Assembly (NCBI GenBank): GCA_011391115.1
Contig: JAABRC010000057.1
Span: 1-8,671, forward strand
DNA from: Candidatus Egaibacter danicus
GTDB lineage: Bacteria; Pseudomonadota; Gammaproteobacteria; Burkholderiales; Burkholderiaceae
Direction of reading: 5' to 3'
DNA length: 8,671 bases
The notes under the pieces are model-generated. The model was not told where the DNA came from, ran no database searches, and worked only from the letters and a program-made list of their open reading frames with translations. Made by a program: the position numbers and the translations under genes. Position 1 is the stretch's first letter. Each line of letters starts with the position of its first letter. Shown here one piece after another: positions 7,358 to 8,671 of the stretch.

Positions 7358-8200
7358 ATGACCGATTCAGAAGAAGGTTCCGTGTCCGATTTCGTGGCCA
7401 ATTTGCGCTTTGCGGCCAGCCACCAGGTTTCAATCAGCGAGGTGTGCAGACGGCTTGGGATTAACCGTCCGCAGTTCATGAAGTACCTGTCGGGCGCGAG
7501 CCACCCGTCTCGACACAACTTGCGGCGCATTTGCGACCATTTTGGTGTCGATGAATTTGAACTGCTCATGCCTCATGAGCAGTTTCGGGGCCTTCTGCGC
7601 CTGAGGCCCAGCAAGGAAAGTGAAATGCCCAACCTGCCCTGGCCCATGCGTGACTTGCTTCAGTTGGCACAGCGCCAGCGGGCCGAACTCAGTCGCCTGG
7701 TCGGTTGGTACTACGTGCATTACCACTCTGCATCGCGCCCAGGTCTGGTTTTGCGGTCCCTGATGACCATTCACCATTGGCGCGACTACACCTGCTACCG
7801 GCGCGTGGAGCGTCTCAGCGTGCGAGGCGAGCAGCAGCGCCCTGATGTTTATAAGTACTCGGGTGTCATCATCATGTTAGGAAACCGTTTACATCTTCTA
7901 GACCAAGAAACCGTGACAGCCAGTGAGTTGAGCCACACCATTTTGTATCCAAGTTATCGAAATCGCGTTCAGCTTCTTACGGGAATGACGATGGGGGTCT
8001 CGGGTACCGATACTCACCATACTTTTTCTTCGCCAGTGTTGATTGAGTCATTGGGGCGAGACATAAGCCCACGCAGGGCCTTGCGGCGCTGCGGATTGTT
8101 TGAGCTTGACAGTCCGGAGTTATCAACGCCCACCCGCCGGTATCTTGCCCAGGTGCATGAGCCATCGCGACCGTGGCAGCTACAAGCCCATCCGATTTAG
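7358..8200 (+). CDS. XRE-type helix-turn-helix transcriptional regulator with a large C-terminal domain
   Basis: This 280-residue protein probably regulates the divergent peptide-transport operon and perhaps itself. Residues 26-71 form a lambda-repressor-like HTH: ISEVCRRLGINRPQFMKYLS, then HNLRRICDHFGVDEFELL. The C-terminal 190 residues hold no domain I can name. They include YSGVIIMLGNRLHLLD, SHTILYPSYRNRVQLLTGMT and ISPRRALRRCGLFELD, and presumably sense an effector or mediate oligomerisation. It looks globular and soluble, with no membrane segment. The first ATG (7358) has a poor ribosome site. A GTG eight codons later (7382) is preceded by AAGAAGG four bases upstream and gives a natural start (MSDFVANLRF), so the true protein may be 272 residues. 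The HTH assignment is firm; target and effector are inferred from position alone. Confidence 0.85.
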   Translation: MTDSEEGSVSDFVANLRFAASHQVSISEVCRRLGINRPQFMKYLSGASHPSRHNLRRICDHFGVDEFELLMPHEQFRGLLRLRPSKESEMPNLPWPMRDLLQLAQRQRAELSRLVGWYYVHYHSASRPGLVLRSLMTIHHWRDYTCYRRVERLSVRGEQQRPDVYKYSGVIIMLGNRLHLLDQETVTASELSHTILYPSYRNRVQLLTGMTMGVSGTDTHHTFSSPVLIESLGRDISPRRALRRCGLFELDSPELSTPTRRYLAQVHEPSRPWQLQAHPI

Positions 8201-8468
8201 CGATGTTTTGGTGTAATTGCCTGCCAATGCGGACTGCACGGCATCTTGGCTGAGAAGACTGTTCACTGGAGCGCGTCCGGCCGTACCAAAGCTGACGCCC
8301 GAGACGAAGTTGAAGCGCAAGGTCACGGTAAGTCGACTCATCCGCATGCGACATAGGGAGAGCATTGGCATAACGGTGGATGGGGTGCATCAGTCGTGTA
8401 CGGACGTGTCGCCAAAGAAAAAGCGACGCACAAAAGCTGACTGAAAGCGTCACAAATTCAGCAGTTGG
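8201..8468. other. Non-coding or unrecognised spacer
   Basis: About 270 bases lie between the regulator stop and the lpdA fragment. A 75-codon plus frame (8217-8444, ending KKKRRTKAD) and a 63-codon minus frame (8180-8371) are open, but neither has a ribosome site or a family I recognise. The regulator has no convincing terminator; a bulged stem near 8223-8249 lacks a T-run. A 7-bp stem at 8406-8412/8423-8429 also lacks one. No insertion-sequence ends or target-site duplications were found at the lpdA boundary. Confidence 0.5.
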
Positions 8469-8671
8469 CCGCACATTTTCGCGATAGGCGACATCGTTGG
8501 CCAGCCCATGCTGGCGCACAAAGCGGTGCACGAGGCGCATGTGGCAGCCGAAGTGATTGCCGGTGAACTCCAAGGCAACAAGGAGCTGGCGGCGGCCGCG
8601 TTCAACGCCCGCGTCATCCCGAGCGTGGCCTACACCGATCCCGAAGTGGCCTGGGTGGGCCTCACCGAGGA
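8469..8671 (+). pseudogene. lpdA: lpdA internal fragment, 5'-truncated (continues at position 1 if circular)
   Basis: Recognisable LpdA sequence starts abruptly at [20 protein letters not shown] and runs in frame to the end of the window (last 77 bases equal to 1-77). In a normal E3 this segment, the end of the FAD domain with its conserved GD, lies about 300 residues into the protein and is preceded by TNV or similar. Here the same frame reads back through FSSW to a TGA at 8442-8444 with no start codon in between. The FAD-binding, disulfide and NAD-binding regions are absent. Joined to 1-417 it makes a 180-codon fragment. No functional E3 can come from it, so a complete lpdA must exist elsewhere in the genome. 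The breakpoint at about 8468 is either a real rearrangement or an assembly chimera. Confidence 0.85.
8595..8671. repeat. Right copy of the 77-bp terminal direct repeat
   Basis: Identical to 1-77 over all 77 bases and in the same reading frame of lpdA. Removing one copy gives a closed 8594-bp sequence in which lpdA runs through the join without a frame change. Confidence 0.95.

Noticed and set aside
8223..8249. Bulged 8-bp stem after the regulator, considered as its terminator
   Set aside because: A two-base bulge and no T-run make it unconvincing.
8406..8429. 7-bp stem near the end of the spacer, considered as a terminator
   Set aside because: It includes a G-T pair, has an A-rich 10-base loop, and no T-run follows on either strand.
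8217..8444. Plus-strand 75-codon frame ending in a basic KKKRRTKAD tail
   Set aside because: No ribosome site, no family recognised, low-information sequence next to a breakpoint. It is described within the spacer entry rather than called as a gene.
7977..8573. Minus-strand frame of 198 codons
   Set aside because: It runs antisense through the regulator end, the spacer and genuine lpdA sequence, and has no recognisable domain. It is explained as a shadow of GC-rich coding DNA.
1..8671. CRISPR array, tRNA, rRNA, insertion sequence or integron
   Set aside because: Reading both strands shows no regularly spaced repeats, no tRNA-like cloverleaf or rRNA segments, no transposase or integrase motifs, and no terminal inverted repeats at the rearrangement boundaries.

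Overview
The window looks like betaproteobacterial DNA, most likely Burkholderiales and probably Comamonadaceae. This rests on the dihydrolipoamide dehydrogenase C-terminus, the style of the peptide ABC operon, and the moderately high GC with strong G/C at third codon positions. No rRNA or tRNA gene is present to confirm it.

Layout. Positions 1-417 encode the C-terminal end of LpdA, followed by a good intrinsic terminator (448-484). Positions 512-1046 (minus) are the decayed 3' end of an AMP-binding acyl-CoA synthetase, with several frame breaks and stops. Positions 1059-7224 (minus) are one compact operon. In transcription order it encodes a family-5 periplasmic peptide-binding protein, a DppB/GsiC-type permease, a DppC/GsiD-type permease, a fused double ATPase (DppD-DppF/GsiA type) and a cytoplasmic asparaginase-fold amidohydrolase. 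A short divergent regulatory gap (7225-7357) separates it from a plus-strand XRE-type regulator (7358-8200). About 270 bases with no recognisable gene follow. From 8469 the DNA again encodes LpdA, starting abruptly in mid-gene.

The last 77 bases (8595-8671) are identical to the first 77, so the window closes into a circle of 8594 bp. On closing it, the two lpdA pieces join in frame as one 180-codon 3' fragment with no 5' part. No replication, mobilisation or partition gene is visible. An assembly loop or tandem repeat caused by duplicated lpdA sequence, or a circle excised by recombination between lpdA copies, is therefore more likely than a true plasmid.

How the genes work together: the binding protein captures a peptide-like solute, the two permeases and the double ATPase import it, and the amidohydrolase probably processes an amide or isopeptide-type product inside the cell. 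The divergent XRE protein probably controls the operon. The arrangement resembles the E. coli iaaA-gsiABCD locus, but with an unrelated asparaginase fold. That enzyme departs from the family at a normally invariant catalytic motif (VGTNT instead of HGTDT), which is the most interesting protein-level oddity here. I do not see a clearly new biological system.
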